From JABGQS01 sp963666505 (lineage in GTDB: Bacteria > Bacillota > Clostridia > Christensenellales > SZUA-584), in the NCBI GenBank assembly GCA_963666505.2, contig CAXXXL010000003.1, forward strand, positions 310,001 through 374,000: a stretch of 64,000 bases of DNA, given 5' to 3'. Made by a program: the position numbers and the translations under genes. Under the pieces are notes generated by a model. That model worked only from the letters and a program-made list of their open reading frames with translations, did not search any database and was not told the origin of the DNA. Below, in pieces: positions 1 through 8,477 of this stretch. Position 1 is the stretch's first letter. Each line of letters opens with the position of its first letter.

Positions 1-50
1 TGCTATAATAAACGGGCTTTTCTAAAGTTGTTTTTAGTTAGAAAGTAATA

Positions 51-59
51 TGGTATAAT
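51..59 (+). promoter_or_regulatory. extended -10 promoter of the first lipoprotein gene
   Basis: TGG followed by TATAAT at 54-59 forms an extended -10 element 27 bases before the lipoprotein start codon. No good -35 hexamer sits at the usual spacing, which is typical of extended -10 promoters. This rests only on the consensus match. Confidence 0.45.
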
Positions 60-86
60 GAATAAAAATTTGCTTCGGAGGAATAT

Positions 87-524
87 ATGCGCAAAATATA
101 TATCATTGTTGTTTTAGTGGTTATCAGTGTTTTTCTTTTAACAGGCTGCGGGCTAATGGCTGCTGCTTCAGAGTATGACGAGCTTATAGAAAACGTGCTT
201 TACAGTATAAACGAAGGTGATTATACAGAGTATCAGGATAGTTTTTTGGACGAAGTGGCAGACTCAGATGACTTCATTCCTGCATTGAAGCAGATAGACG
301 AATACATTGATGGGGACATAACAGAGTTTAAAAAAACGGGCTTTTATACGAATACGAGCGTTTTAAACGGCAAAACCGAGATATCGACAGACCTTACATA
401 CAGCGTTGTAACGACCAAGGATGAATATGTTTTGGAAGTAACGATGTATAGTGAGGATAAAAATGAAGAGCAAAAGATAATGTATTTCTCGGTTAGCATG
501 GCAGAGGACCAGGAAGAGGAATAA
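87..524 (+). CDS. small lipoprotein of unknown function
   Basis: This 145-residue protein begins with two basic residues, a hydrophobic segment and the lipobox L-T-G-C with Cys21, so it should be exported, lipidated by Lgt and cleaved by signal peptidase II to sit on the outer face of the membrane. The mature part is acidic and has no motif I can name. The start is set by CGGAGG at 76-81, five bases before the ATG. It stands alone, with its own extended -10 promoter upstream and a strong hairpin terminator downstream. Function unknown; the lipoprotein call is firm. Confidence 0.75.
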   Translation: MRKIYIIVVLVVISVFLLTGCGLMAAASEYDELIENVLYSINEGDYTEYQDSFLDEVADSDDFIPALKQIDEYIDGDITEFKKTGFYTNTSVLNGKTEISTDLTYSVVTTKDEYVLEVTMYSEDKNEEQKIMYFSVSMAEDQEEE

Positions 525-546
525 AAAATATGGTAATAGAAGTATG

Positions 547-576
547 AAAAGGACAGCCATTACAGCTGTCCTTTTT
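547..576. terminator. bidirectional terminator between the lipoprotein and the MFS gene
   Basis: An 11-bp stem (AAAAGGACAGC paired with GCTGTCCTTTT, 7-base loop) is followed by a T run on the plus strand and flanked by A's that give a T run on the minus strand. It lies between convergent genes and can serve both. Confidence 0.8.
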
Positions 577-585
577 ATATTGCCG

Positions 586-1836
586 TTAAACCTCTTCTGC
601 GGCTTGCACTTTGTCTGCTTCCGGCAGCCTTATCATAAGGATAAGACCGACTATAAACAGCGGAAGGATAGCAAAAATGCTAAGCCTTGGGATACCTGTA
701 AGAGTAGCTATCAGTGCCATCAGGAAAGGTCCGATAATAGCAGCGAATTTGCCGAAAATATTGTAGAAACCGAAGAACTCGTTTGAGTTTTTCTTTGGTA
801 TCAGTTTAGCGTAGTAAGAACGTGAAAGCGCCTGTATACCGCCCTGAGCGGAGCCGATGAGCACGCCGAGGATGAACACGTTCCAGATGTCGAACATTAG
901 CGAAGCAAAAATACATGCTCCGATATATGTGATAATGGCAACGATTATCATGCGCTTTGTGCCAAACCGTTTTGCGAGCCTGCCGTACATAAGCGCAAAA
1001 GGAAATGCTATTATCTGAATTACCAGCAGTATTCCGAGCAGCAGAAAAACGTTGCTAGAATCAAGCCCAAGAACATCTGTTGAGTATGGTACGCACATCT
1101 TTATTATCGTATCTACGCCGTCGATATACATGAAGTATGCAATCAAAAAAGAGAATACGAGCTTGTACTTTCTTATGTTAGAAAATGTTTTTGCCAGTCT
1201 TTTGAATGAGTTGCCTATTGGGTTTTTCTCTGGTTCTATAAAGTGAATCTGCTTTACATTCCTTAGCATTGGTATTGTAAACAGCCCCCACCATACAGCT
1301 GTGATGCCAAAGCCAAGCTTGTAGCCGAGCATGTTGTCCATGCCTACCATTAATATTACACCGAGGCTGATTGCAAACGGTATTACGCTGGCTATATAGC
1401 CGTATGCAAAACCGCTGGAGGATACTTTGTCCATGCGCTCGTTGCCGGAAACATCGACCAGAAAAGCATCGTAGAATATATTAGCACCGGCAAATCCTAA
1501 ACAGGTAACAATGTAGAATATAACCAGCATTGCGATCTGGCCGTTTGGAACGACTGCCAGAGCTGCGGTGAAAACCACACCCAGCAGAAAAAAGAAAGAA
1601 AAGAAGCGCTTTTTATAGTGCCTGTAGTCTGCAATTGTTCCGAGTATAGGCGCCAGAATTGCTATTATTATACTGGCTATGCTGTTGTAATAACCAAGGT
1701 CCATGCTTCCGCTGCCCTTAAACATGGCAAAGTAGACTGGCAGCAGCGCTGTTGTGATTGCGATCGAGTATGCACTGTTGCCACAGTCATACAATATCCA
1801 GCTTCTCTCCGTTTTTGTCAGTTTCATTTTTTCCAT
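586..1836 (-). CDS. MFS transporter of the UMF1/Atg22-like family
   Basis: A 416-residue polytopic membrane protein with about 12 hydrophobic segments. The N-terminal W-I-L-Y-D-C-G-N-S-A-Y-S block is the hallmark of the UMF1/Atg22-like branch of the major facilitator superfamily, seen here at residues 13-24. Substrates of bacterial members are generally unknown; some relatives export amino acids. AGGAG seven bases before the ATG supports the start. It lies 9 bases downstream of the MtaA/UroD-like methyltransferase gene on the same strand, so the two are probably cotranscribed, which hints that the carrier moves a substrate or product of that enzyme. The family call is good; the substrate is unknown. 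Confidence 0.8.
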   Translation of the reverse strand: MEKMKLTKTERSWILYDCGNSAYSIAITTALLPVYFAMFKGSGSMDLGYYNSIASIIIAILAPILGTIADYRHYKKRFFSFFFLLGVVFTAALAVVPNGQIAMLVIFYIVTCLGFAGANIFYDAFLVDVSGNERMDKVSSSGFAYGYIASVIPFAISLGVILMVGMDNMLGYKLGFGITAVWWGLFTIPMLRNVKQIHFIEPEKNPIGNSFKRLAKTFSNIRKYKLVFSFLIAYFMYIDGVDTIIKMCVPYSTDVLGLDSSNVFLLLGILLVIQIIAFPFALMYGRLAKRFGTKRMIIVAIITYIGACIFASLMFDIWNVFILGVLIGSAQGGIQALSRSYYAKLIPKKNSNEFFGFYNIFGKFAAIIGPFLMALIATLTGIPRLSIFAILPLFIVGLILMIRLPEADKVQAAEEV

Positions 1837-1845
1837 AGTGCACTC

Positions 1846-2859
1846 CTAATAAGTTAGTTTATGATACAGCTTGTTTACCGCCTGCGAAATGGCAAGCAGG
1901 TTTTCGTTTTTAGTTTGTAGCGGCAGTGCGCACTCAGGAGAAACAAGGCGGATGCCGCACTTCAGGGCGTGCTCCACTTCTTTTTCAACATCCTGAGGAG
2001 TGCCGGAAAGAAGGGTGTCGGGTATATTTATGTTTCCTGCAAGCATCATGCCGCCTGCCGCTTTGACGGCAGCGCCCGCTTCGTTTTTACTCTCGAAATG
2101 GAAGAGGTCAAAGCCAGCCTGTGCAAACAGCGGTATGCGGTCTAGCGTTTTGCCGCAGCAGTGAAGCACGAAAGTGTTTTTGTCAAAGCCGGATATCAAC
2201 TCTTTGTGTATGGGCTGGAGGAACTCCGAATAGGTTTCTTTACTGGCAAGGTCGCCTGTGATATGGTCGGCCATGGTTATCATATCGGCGCCTGCATCCA
2301 GCTGGGCCTGTGCAAATGCTTTTGTGACTTGTTTATACTTGTTTAAAAGGTAGTGAACCCGCTCTTTGTTGAGTATTGTGTCTATCAGAAAGTTTTCGGT
2401 GCCGCAAAGGTGAAGCCCGAGAGTCCAGGCTCCCATCACTTTGCCAAAGATAAAAAGATCTTTGCCGTAACGCTTTCGCAGAAGCTTTATCGCTTCAAGA
2501 AGAGACTTAACCGGCGCTCTGTCCAAGAAATCTTCCGGTATCTTAAAATCTTCTGCATGGTGGTCTGGAGCATATTTCTGGGCGGGCATGTCGAGCTCGC
2601 CTCCCCATTCAACCTTCTCTCCAAGAGCAGCGGCTTCAAGGACGACGCTGAAATATGGCATTGCGCTATCGAAACCAAGATGCTCGAAAGGATATGCGGC
2701 AAGCGCAGCGGCGGCGTCTGGGTCTAGATGGACTTTGGGAAAATCAATATGAAGAGAGAGGCAGGAGTCGTGCGTTGCGTTTGATACAGCGGCTATTACG
2801 CCCGGCTTGTCAAAATCCTCTTTGTTTAAAATAGCTTTGATCCGTTCACGTGAATTCAT
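1846..2859 (-). CDS. UroD-superfamily corrinoid methyltransferase (MtaA/MtbA-like)
   Basis: A 337-residue protein of the uroporphyrinogen decarboxylase superfamily. It keeps the zinc motif of methylcobamide methyltransferases: His233-x-Cys235 in V-L-H-C-C-G and Cys310 in S-P-E-C-A, with spacing close to that of archaeal MtaA/MtbA, plus the block M-A-D-H-I-T-G-D-L at 196-204. Such enzymes move a methyl group between a corrinoid protein and a thiol or other acceptor, whereas true HemE lacks the zinc site. I chose the internal ATG at 2859 over a longer frame opening at 2973 because AAAGGAG lies seven bases upstream. It is followed directly by an MFS gene. No corrinoid-binding protein is adjacent; an MttB homologue lies 19 kb away. 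The acceptor is unknown. Confidence 0.75.
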   Translation of the reverse strand: MNSRERIKAILNKEDFDKPGVIAAVSNATHDSCLSLHIDFPKVHLDPDAAAALAAYPFEHLGFDSAMPYFSVVLEAAALGEKVEWGGELDMPAQKYAPDHHAEDFKIPEDFLDRAPVKSLLEAIKLLRKRYGKDLFIFGKVMGAWTLGLHLCGTENFLIDTILNKERVHYLLNKYKQVTKAFAQAQLDAGADMITMADHITGDLASKETYSEFLQPIHKELISGFDKNTFVLHCCGKTLDRIPLFAQAGFDLFHFESKNEAGAAVKAAGGMMLAGNINIPDTLLSGTPQDVEKEVEHALKCGIRLVSPECALPLQTKNENLLAISQAVNKLYHKLTY

Positions 2860-3136
2860 AAAAAGAACTCCTTTGCACGTATATACAATAATTCTACCTT
2901 TGCGTCGAAAACCCCTTTTAAGCGGCTGCGAAAAACGATATTTAATATAAATTAAACTTGTCATTAACTTCACCGTAACAAAGGCAAGCCCTGAGAAAAC
3001 AATATAATATCTGTAAAAGAACCTGTCTGCCGCTTGAAATAGGGCTTATATTAATAATTTGTAACAGTTTTGTTATTGATAGCGTTTCTGTCATTGTATA
3101 TTATAGTTGTTAAGATTTAAGATGGGATGTGATGTT
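2860..3136. other. divergent intergenic region without a gene
   Basis: About 280 AT-rich bases between the divergently read methyltransferase and acetyltransferase genes. It must hold both promoters, but no -35/-10 pair stands out for either direction. The sequence GTAACAGTTTTGTTAT at 3061-3076 is a loose inverted repeat. I see no RNA gene or further open frame. Confidence 0.5.
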
Positions 3137-4273
3137 TTGTACAGAGTTATCTCGTTTAGCAAAGACTCTAAAAAGGTCAAAGACTTTGTAAAACTCGAAT
3201 TCAAGATGTATAAAGACGATAAAGACTGGGTTCCTCAGCTTAAAGGCGATACAAAAAAGGTGCTTCAGGGAAAAGGCAACCCTTTGTTTGCAAATGGGAA
3301 CCAGTGCTTTTTCATGGTATATGACGGCAGGAAGCCTGTCGCAAGGGTGCTTGTCGGCATAGATGAAGAGCTTAACCGCATCCGCGGATTCAGGCAGGGC
3401 TACTTTAGCATGTTTGAATGCATAGACGATTATAAAGCATGTGAGATGATGCTGGACGAAGCTTTCGGCTGGCTTAAGGAAGAAGGCATTGAAAAAGTGA
3501 TAGGTCCGCTTTCTCCTTCCAACGGAGACGACCGCAAGGGTTTTGTAGTCATGGGCGAAGGACAGCCGGTGCTGCAGAACGCTTACACAAAAAAATATTA
3601 TCCTGCTTTGATAGAGCGCTATGGATTTGCAAAGAATGACGATCATTTCGCTTATTTTTTCAACCCCGGGATATTCTCTGTTGAGAGACATGAAAAGGTA
3701 GTCAACTATACAATGAAGAAGTACGGATTCAGGGTAGACAAGCTCGATCCTAAAAATATTGAGAAGGAAGCAAGAGACATAAAACAGATACTGGACAACA
3801 GTTTACCCGACTCGTGGGACTATCTTGTTCCGCCGACGCTGGAAGGTGTTATAGACGAATTCAAAGCGTTGGTACCGCTGTATGACGGTAACTATTGTTA
3901 CATAGCCAGGAAGGGCGACAAACCCATCGGTTTCATGGTAGGGCTGCCGGACTATAATCAGGTGTTAAAACGCATGAAAGGAAAGCTGCTTCCTATTGGC
4001 TGGGCAAAGTTTCTTATATTCAAGAGAAGGATAAACGGAATAAGGGTGCTTATTCAGATGGTGGACAAGGAATATCAGAAGATAGGCGTGAACCATGCTA
4101 TGTTCCTTGAAGGATATAAGGATACTATGAGGGCCGGGATAGATTATGTGGAAGTTTCCTGCATTGATGAAGAAAACCTTCCTTCAAGGCTGGGGGTAGA
4201 GAATTTCGGCGCAGCCCACTACAGGACATATAGGACGTATAAGTATGAGTTCGGTGAGAAAAAAGCGAAATAG
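3137..4273 (+). CDS. GNAT-fold acetyltransferase-like protein (YghO type)
   Basis: About 378 residues. The N-terminal third resembles a large two-lobed GNAT-related family found in many anaerobes, and the middle region ends in a G-P-L-S-P-S-N-G-D motif at about residues 128-136. The C-terminal half carries an acyl-CoA-binding-like segment around V-D-K-E-Y-Q-K-I-G-V-N-H. No substrate can be proposed. The start is uncertain: an ATG at 3122 and a TTG at 3107 are in frame, but the TTG at 3137 has GGGA nine bases upstream and gives the N-terminus M-Y-R-V-I-S-F. It is a single gene convergent with rsmG. Confidence 0.6.
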   Translation: MYRVISFSKDSKKVKDFVKLEFKMYKDDKDWVPQLKGDTKKVLQGKGNPLFANGNQCFFMVYDGRKPVARVLVGIDEELNRIRGFRQGYFSMFECIDDYKACEMMLDEAFGWLKEEGIEKVIGPLSPSNGDDRKGFVVMGEGQPVLQNAYTKKYYPALIERYGFAKNDDHFAYFFNPGIFSVERHEKVVNYTMKKYGFRVDKLDPKNIEKEARDIKQILDNSLPDSWDYLVPPTLEGVIDEFKALVPLYDGNYCYIARKGDKPIGFMVGLPDYNQVLKRMKGKLLPIGWAKFLIFKRRINGIRVLIQMVDKEYQKIGVNHAMFLEGYKDTMRAGIDYVEVSCIDEENLPSRLGVENFGAAHYRTYRTYKYEFGEKKAK

Positions 4274-4324
4274 AACTAAAATATAGGGTCTGCACATGAA
4301 TGCGTAGACCGGTAAACTGCCGCA

Positions 4325-5014
4325 TTAAAGCGGATTGCTTTTGATTTTTGAAAACCTGCGCGGATATTTTTCCGGTGTAGGCTTTTCTTTTTTTATGATA
4401 ATTACTGCACCTTCGCCTGTGGACTGGACAGACTGGACGGAACAGAAAAGAGAGCCAAGGGCTTTATTAGCTTTTACAAGTTCGTCTCTATATGTTTCGC
4501 CTTTGTAGGCGATGAGCGTGCTGCCTGGCTTTAGCAGCGGAACGCACAGTTCCATCAGAACGTTTAGAGAAGCCAACGCACGGGACAGTGCAAAGTCGAA
4601 AGTGCCACGCAGTTGGCAGGCTTGCTCTGCACGTTCGTTTATAACGGTAACATCGATTGCAGTTTTGGCTGCCGCAGCTTTTATAAAATCTGTTTTTTTG
4701 CCGACTGAGTCCATAAGCGTCATGTCTAGATCTGGGCGTATTATCTTGAGCGGAATGCCCGGGAAGCCTGCACCGCTTCCTACGTCGATGACTTTAGCGC
4801 CGCTTGGCAGTTTTATATATTCGGTCAGTTCCATTGCACCATAAAAGTGCATTTGTGCGGCTGCGGCTTCGTCTGTGATCCGGGTAAGGTTGGTGGTTTT
4901 ATTCGCTTCTACAAGCAGCCTAAAGTATTCTTCGCATTTTTGTATGGTATTTGAAGGGCAAGAAATGCCGCCTTTTTTTATCAGGTTTTCAAGTGTTTCT
5001 GAAAAGATGCTCAT
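4325..5014 (-). CDS. rsmG: 16S rRNA (guanine-527-N7)-methyltransferase
   Basis: This 229-residue protein matches RsmG (GidB) in length and motifs. V-I-D-V-G-S-G-A-G-F-P-G-I-P at about 75-88 is the SAM-binding loop characteristic of the family, and S-R-A follows at about residues 144-146. It methylates G527 of 16S rRNA in the 530 loop, and its loss in other bacteria gives low-level streptomycin resistance. The start codon overlaps the ispE stop codon as ATGA, so translation is probably coupled. It is last of a three-gene operon with a queG-like gene and ispE, not in its common place beside mnmG. Confidence 0.93.
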   Translation of the reverse strand: MSIFSETLENLIKKGGISCPSNTIQKCEEYFRLLVEANKTTNLTRITDEAAAAQMHFYGAMELTEYIKLPSGAKVIDVGSGAGFPGIPLKIIRPDLDMTLMDSVGKKTDFIKAAAAKTAIDVTVINERAEQACQLRGTFDFALSRALASLNVLMELCVPLLKPGSTLIAYKGETYRDELVKANKALGSLFCSVQSVQSTGEGAVIIIKKEKPTPEKYPRRFSKIKSNPL

Positions 5015-5862
5015 ATAGTTTCTCCGATCATTTCAACTCCTGCAGAAGTGCAGCTGTATGCGCCGCAAAGCTCGAAGCTGCCTTTTATTTTCGCTGCAGC
5101 GGCTTGTGCTTTCTGCTGGGTTTCAAATACGCAGAACATGCTGCTGCCCGAGCCGCTCATAAAAGCTTTACCATAGGCTGAAAGTGCGCCTGCTGCTCTC
5201 ATGATATCTGGCGCTATTTTAAGCGCAGCCATTCCGAGTGAATTTCCCGAATATCGCCTGAACATATCTAAGTCACCTTTTTGCAGCGCAAAGGCTGTGC
5301 TCTCAATACTGATGTGCTGTGTTTTTTTGTATGCTTTGAAAGCTTCGGCTGTACAGACGCCCTGGTGCGGCTTTATGACCGTGAACCAGAGTGGTTTTTT
5401 AAGAGTGAGACGCTCGAGTTTCTCGCCGATACCTTTTGCTCTGGCTGTGCCGCCCATAATGCAAAACGGTACGTCTGCGCCGATTTTCCTGCCAAGATGC
5501 ATAAGGGTTTCTGTGCCAAGGTGTGTTTCGTAGAGAGCGTCAAGACCAAAAAGTACTGCGGCTGCGTCTGCACTGGAGCCGCCAAGGCCGGCCATAGCAG
5601 GGATGTGTTTTTCTATACTGATATCAGTACCGCCGGATTCTGTGTATTCAGAAAACAGTACGGCAGCTTTGAAGGCTGTGTTGTCTTTTTCATCAGCGCA
5701 GGGGTTGCTCATGCTGACACTGACAGAGCTGCTTTTTTCTATGCTTACGATGTCATAGAGCGAAATGCTCTGCATTATGGTGTCTAGCTCGTGATAGCCG
5801 TCCGGGCGTTTTTCTTTGACTTCCAAAGCAAGATTAAGCTTTGCGTACGCTTTGAGTTTCAC
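5011..5862 (-). CDS. ispE: 4-diphosphocytidyl-2-C-methyl-D-erythritol kinase
   Basis: A GHMP-family kinase of 283 residues. The N-terminus has A-Y-A-K-L-N-L-A-L-E-V and R-P-D-G-Y-H-E-L, and the ATP-binding glycine loop P-A-M-A-G-L-G-G-S-S-A-D-A-A-A lies near residues 88-102; all are diagnostic of IspE. It phosphorylates CDP-methylerythritol in the non-mevalonate isoprenoid pathway, in the cytoplasm. Its start overlaps the stop of the upstream queG-like gene and its stop overlaps the rsmG start, both as ATGA, so the three are translationally chained. Confidence 0.95.
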   Translation of the reverse strand: MKLKAYAKLNLALEVKEKRPDGYHELDTIMQSISLYDIVSIEKSSSVSVSMSNPCADEKDNTAFKAAVLFSEYTESGGTDISIEKHIPAMAGLGGSSADAAAVLFGLDALYETHLGTETLMHLGRKIGADVPFCIMGGTARAKGIGEKLERLTLKKPLWFTVIKPHQGVCTAEAFKAYKKTQHISIESTAFALQKGDLDMFRRYSGNSLGMAALKIAPDIMRAAGALSAYGKAFMSGSGSSMFCVFETQQKAQAAAAKIKGSFELCGAYSCTSAGVEMIGETI

Positions 5863-6686
5863 TGTTTTTCCTCCAGTCTTTCAAGCGCCCATGCTGCGTG
5901 CTCGTTTACAGGGTTTGGTGAGCTTTTAGACAGTTCTTTTAACTGCTGAACGGTATCATTTTGCATCGTGTTGGCGCTGTAGAGCGCTGCCTGAGAGAGT
6001 ATGCGCTGCTTTCTTGCCATGTTTTTGCCGGCAAGCTCTTGCAGCTCTTGGATATGCTGACCTGACAAAAGCTCCTCTGTTTTAAACTGGACTGGCAGAC
6101 GCCTTGTTTTGCTGTTAAGCGGGCACGCTGCTTGGCAAAGTTCGCATCCAAGCAGTTGGTAAAGGCCGCTCCTAAGGTGTTCCGGAACAGTAAGGTTGCT
6201 GTGATAGCGTAGGCACTCGGTGATGTTGCCGACAGCAGCAGACGGACATGCGGCTTCGCACGCACCGCATTTAAGGCAGCCTTGTGCAGTGGATGATCTG
6301 TGCTTCGTCTGTGCTGCGTCGGAAAGTATCGTCTGTATACTGATAAGAGAGCCGAAATCTTTATGGTAATAAAAGCCGTTGTTGCCAATAAAACCGCCGC
6401 ATTTGAGAGCATATTCTTTTGAGTTTAGCATAGTGTCGTGTTTTGCGGAGAAACCTGCTTCATGTATATACTGTTCTAGTTTTTTTGCAGCGTGGTAGCC
6501 CCTGTTGGAGGCGATATAATAAGGCGAGAGAGCCATCGTCCCAGGGTTCGGTTCGTATGTACCGCAGTATCTGAAGAAAAGCACTATAACACAAGGAAGC
6601 TTCTCGTTATCGCTTGTAACAAAGGCGATATCGTCCGCTCCAAGCTCTGCTGATTTGCTTTTTAGTTCATCATTTATGCTTTGCAT
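5859..6686 (-). CDS. short epoxyqueuosine reductase (QueG)-like iron-sulfur protein
   Basis: About 275 residues from the internal ATG at 6686. Two Cys clusters, C-L-K-C-G-A-C-E-A-A-C-P (137-148) and C-E-L-C-Q-A-A-C-P (181-189), match the double 4Fe-4S domain of QueG. The R-G-Y-H-A-A-K-K-L segment (62-70) and the C-terminal H-A-A-W-A-L repeat are also QueG-like, and H-D-T at 83-85 aligns with the catalytic Asp region. It is shorter than typical QueG (about 310-380 residues), and the usual G-L-G-W-x-G-K-N block is altered to C-G-G-F-I-G-N-N. It may be a diverged QueG making queuosine at tRNA position 34, or a paralogue. No clear SD precedes the chosen ATG; the frame is open further upstream to 6782. 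Confidence 0.65.
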   Translation of the reverse strand: MQSINDELKSKSAELGADDIAFVTSDNEKLPCVIVLFFRYCGTYEPNPGTMALSPYYIASNRGYHAAKKLEQYIHEAGFSAKHDTMLNSKEYALKCGGFIGNNGFYYHKDFGSLISIQTILSDAAQTKHRSSTAQGCLKCGACEAACPSAAVGNITECLRYHSNLTVPEHLRSGLYQLLGCELCQAACPLNSKTRRLPVQFKTEELLSGQHIQELQELAGKNMARKQRILSQAALYSANTMQNDTVQQLKELSKSSPNPVNEHAAWALERLEEKQ

Positions 6687-6794
6687 AACAGAATTATTGC
6701 ATAAATAAATATAAATAACAATGCAAAAATGTTGATAACTTGCTATGCTTGTTATATAATGAAGTGCATAAATAACACACAAAAAGGAAAAATT

Positions 6795-7193
6795 ATGAAA
6801 AAGTATTTATTGGTAGCATTAGTTATAATAATGGTTTTAACGGCAGCTGCGGGATGCAGCAAGGCCGATCCGCTCAGCACCAGCCTTGGCGATTTTGAAT
6901 ATGAGCAGGTGTTCACAAAAACGCTGGGTGAGGAAACAGCCGGAGAGGATAGCATATACCTTGTTATCTATCTTAAGCCGGCAGAGGGCAACGCCGTTAC
7001 AATGGACCAGGCACAGGAATATTTCTACAGCGGAGTGCAGGCGCGTGTCGCTGGGCTTGAGTACGACCTTTCTTTCCTTGCGTACGAAAAAGTGGACGAA
7101 AGCTTCCTAAGGTATGGGCTTGTGTTCGAAGTGATGGATGATAATTATGAGAACGCAAAACAGATGCCGGAGGTAACGCTGATACTGCCTTAG
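6795..7193 (+). CDS. small lipoprotein of unknown function
   Basis: A 132-residue protein with the signal M-K-K-Y-L-L-V-A-L-V and a lipobox ending in A-A-A-G-C at Cys21, so a membrane-anchored exported lipoprotein. The mature region has no motif I recognise. AAAAGGA lies eight bases before the ATG, so I used this start rather than the in-frame ATG at 6729. It is divergent from the queG-like gene and its last codon overlaps the end of the convergent TtcA-like gene by four bases. Confidence 0.7.
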   Translation: MKKYLLVALVIIMVLTAAAGCSKADPLSTSLGDFEYEQVFTKTLGEETAGEDSIYLVIYLKPAEGNAVTMDQAQEYFYSGVQARVAGLEYDLSFLAYEKVDESFLRYGLVFEVMDDNYENAKQMPEVTLILP

Positions 7194-7900
7194 TCCCAAA
7201 GCGAATACTCCTCTTTGTTTTTAAGCGCAGTTAAAAGAATATCACGGGCTTTAGGGTTGGTCTTGCTTATATGGCGGAGCAGCTCTTTTATTTCTTCCCG
7301 TTTTGTATTGCCCGAAGCGGGGCAGGGATTGCCTGTGGTCGGGATGTTGTGGCGGCGCACAGACGAGACTATCTCGTGCTCCGGCAGGTATACAAACGGA
7401 CGAATTAATGTTATGCCCGTGCGGTCAAGGTATGTGACGGGTTTGAACGTGCGCATCCTTCCTTCATAAAGCATAGACAAAAACAACGTTTCAAGGCAGT
7501 CGTCCCGGTGGTGGGCGAATGCGCATTTATCTATACCTATGGATTTGAGCTCGTTGAACAATGCCCCTTTGCGCAGCTTCGAGCACAGCGAGCAGGGGTT
7601 TGTTTCCTGTCTTACGTCGAATACTATCTTTGATATCTGCGTTTCGACGCAGGTGAACTCTATGTCAAGAGACTTGCAGTAGTCTTCAATAAGCTTAACA
7701 TCAAAACCGTTGAAGCCAAGGTCTACAGTAACAGCGCAGATGTCGAATTTGGTTTTTGCAAAGTTCTTATAAAGGTGAAGTGCGTAAAGAAGCGCCATGG
7801 AATCTTTACCGCCGGACAGCCCGATGGCTATACGCTCGCCGTTTTTTATCATATTAAAATCTTCGTCGGCACGCCGCAGGTGCCCCAAGGTTCTTTTCAT
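7190..7900 (-). CDS. TtcA-like PP-loop tRNA thiolation enzyme
   Basis: 236 residues with the PP-loop S-G-G-K-D-S at 29-34, which binds and adenylates with ATP. Cys103 and Cys106 (C-S-L-C) and Cys193 match the three Cys that hold the 4Fe-4S cluster in TtcA, and H-H-R-D-D at 130-134 is also conserved. The family makes 2-thiocytidine at tRNA position 32 or similar thiolated bases. Gram-positive relatives vary in target, so the exact nucleotide is inferred. It is a single gene, convergent with a lipoprotein gene. Confidence 0.8.
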   Translation of the reverse strand: MKRTLGHLRRADEDFNMIKNGERIAIGLSGGKDSMALLYALHLYKNFAKTKFDICAVTVDLGFNGFDVKLIEDYCKSLDIEFTCVETQISKIVFDVRQETNPCSLCSKLRKGALFNELKSIGIDKCAFAHHRDDCLETLFLSMLYEGRMRTFKPVTYLDRTGITLIRPFVYLPEHEIVSSVRRHNIPTTGNPCPASGNTKREEIKELLRHISKTNPKARDILLTALKNKEEYSLWD

Positions 7901-7926
7901 GACACATATTATATCAGCAAAAGCAT

Positions 7927-7956
7927 TGCAAACAAAGCATCATTTAAGATAGAATA
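7927..7956 (+). promoter_or_regulatory. promoter of the small-export membrane protein gene
   Basis: TTGCAA at 7927-7932 and TAGAAT at 7951-7956 with an 18-base spacer, 34 bases before the start codon. Confidence 0.5.
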
Positions 7957-7989
7957 GTAAGAAATTAGAAACAGCAAAGGAAAGACGTT

Positions 7990-8442
7990 ATGATTTGGAG
8001 TTATCTGGCGGTGTTCGCACTGTCTGCAGTACCCATAATAGAACTAAAAGGAGCTATACCCGTCGGGATGAGCCTCGGCGTGCCGGAGCTTCACTGTTTT
8101 CTTCTGGCCGTTTTCGCGTCTATGCTGTTCTCGCCGGCTCTTATACTGCTGACCCGGCGGATATTGGCGTGGTTTCAGAAGAGCAAAGTCAGTGCGTTCA
8201 GAAGGTTTGGACAGTGGCAGCAAAGGCGGCTTGCAAAACGGGGAAGCGGGCTCAAGAAGTATGGAGAGCTTGCGTTTTTGTTTATACTCGTAGCGATTCC
8301 GCTGCCCACCACGGGTGTGTGGACTGGCTCAATGGTGGCTGGGCTTTTCGATATAAGGCTAAGGACTGCTCTGCCGGTCATATTCGTAGCAAACTGCGTT
8401 GCCGGATTGCTGGTCTGGCTTATTTGGGGGTTTGCAACTTAA
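7990..8442 (+). CDS. small multidrug export family membrane protein (COG2426 type)
   Basis: A 150-residue hydrophobic protein with about four membrane segments. P-I-I-E-L-K-G-A-I-P-V-G at about 15-26 and A-I-P-L-P-T-T-G-V-W-T-G at about 102-113 are the paired helix-breaking motifs of the Sm_multidrug_ex (COG2426) family, related in layout to DedA proteins. Despite the family name, transport activity is poorly established. AAAGGA lies upstream of the ATG. The metK promoter overlaps its last codons. Confidence 0.8.
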   Translation: MIWSYLAVFALSAVPIIELKGAIPVGMSLGVPELHCFLLAVFASMLFSPALILLTRRILAWFQKSKVSAFRRFGQWQQRRLAKRGSGLKKYGELAFLFILVAIPLPTTGVWTGSMVAGLFDIRLRTALPVIFVANCVAGLLVWLIWGFAT

Positions 8443-8459
8443 AGCGTTTGTGATAGAAT
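8432..8459 (+). promoter_or_regulatory. promoter of the SAM riboswitch-metK transcript
   Basis: TTGCAA at 8432-8437 and TAGAAT at 8454-8459, 16-base spacer, placing the transcript start near 8466, just before the riboswitch P1 stem. The -35 lies inside the end of the upstream gene. Confidence 0.6.
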
Positions 8460-8477
8460 AAAACTACATAAAAACCC

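Noticed and set aside
2860..2973. 38-residue N-terminal extension of the MtaA/UroD-like protein
   Set aside because: The extension is basic and not family-like, while AAAGGAG directly precedes the ATG at 2859.
3061..3076. GTAACA...TGTTAT repeat resembling the yhbD operator near 3.07 kb
   Set aside because: Different spacing, imperfect arm and no promoter at the right place; likely coincidence.
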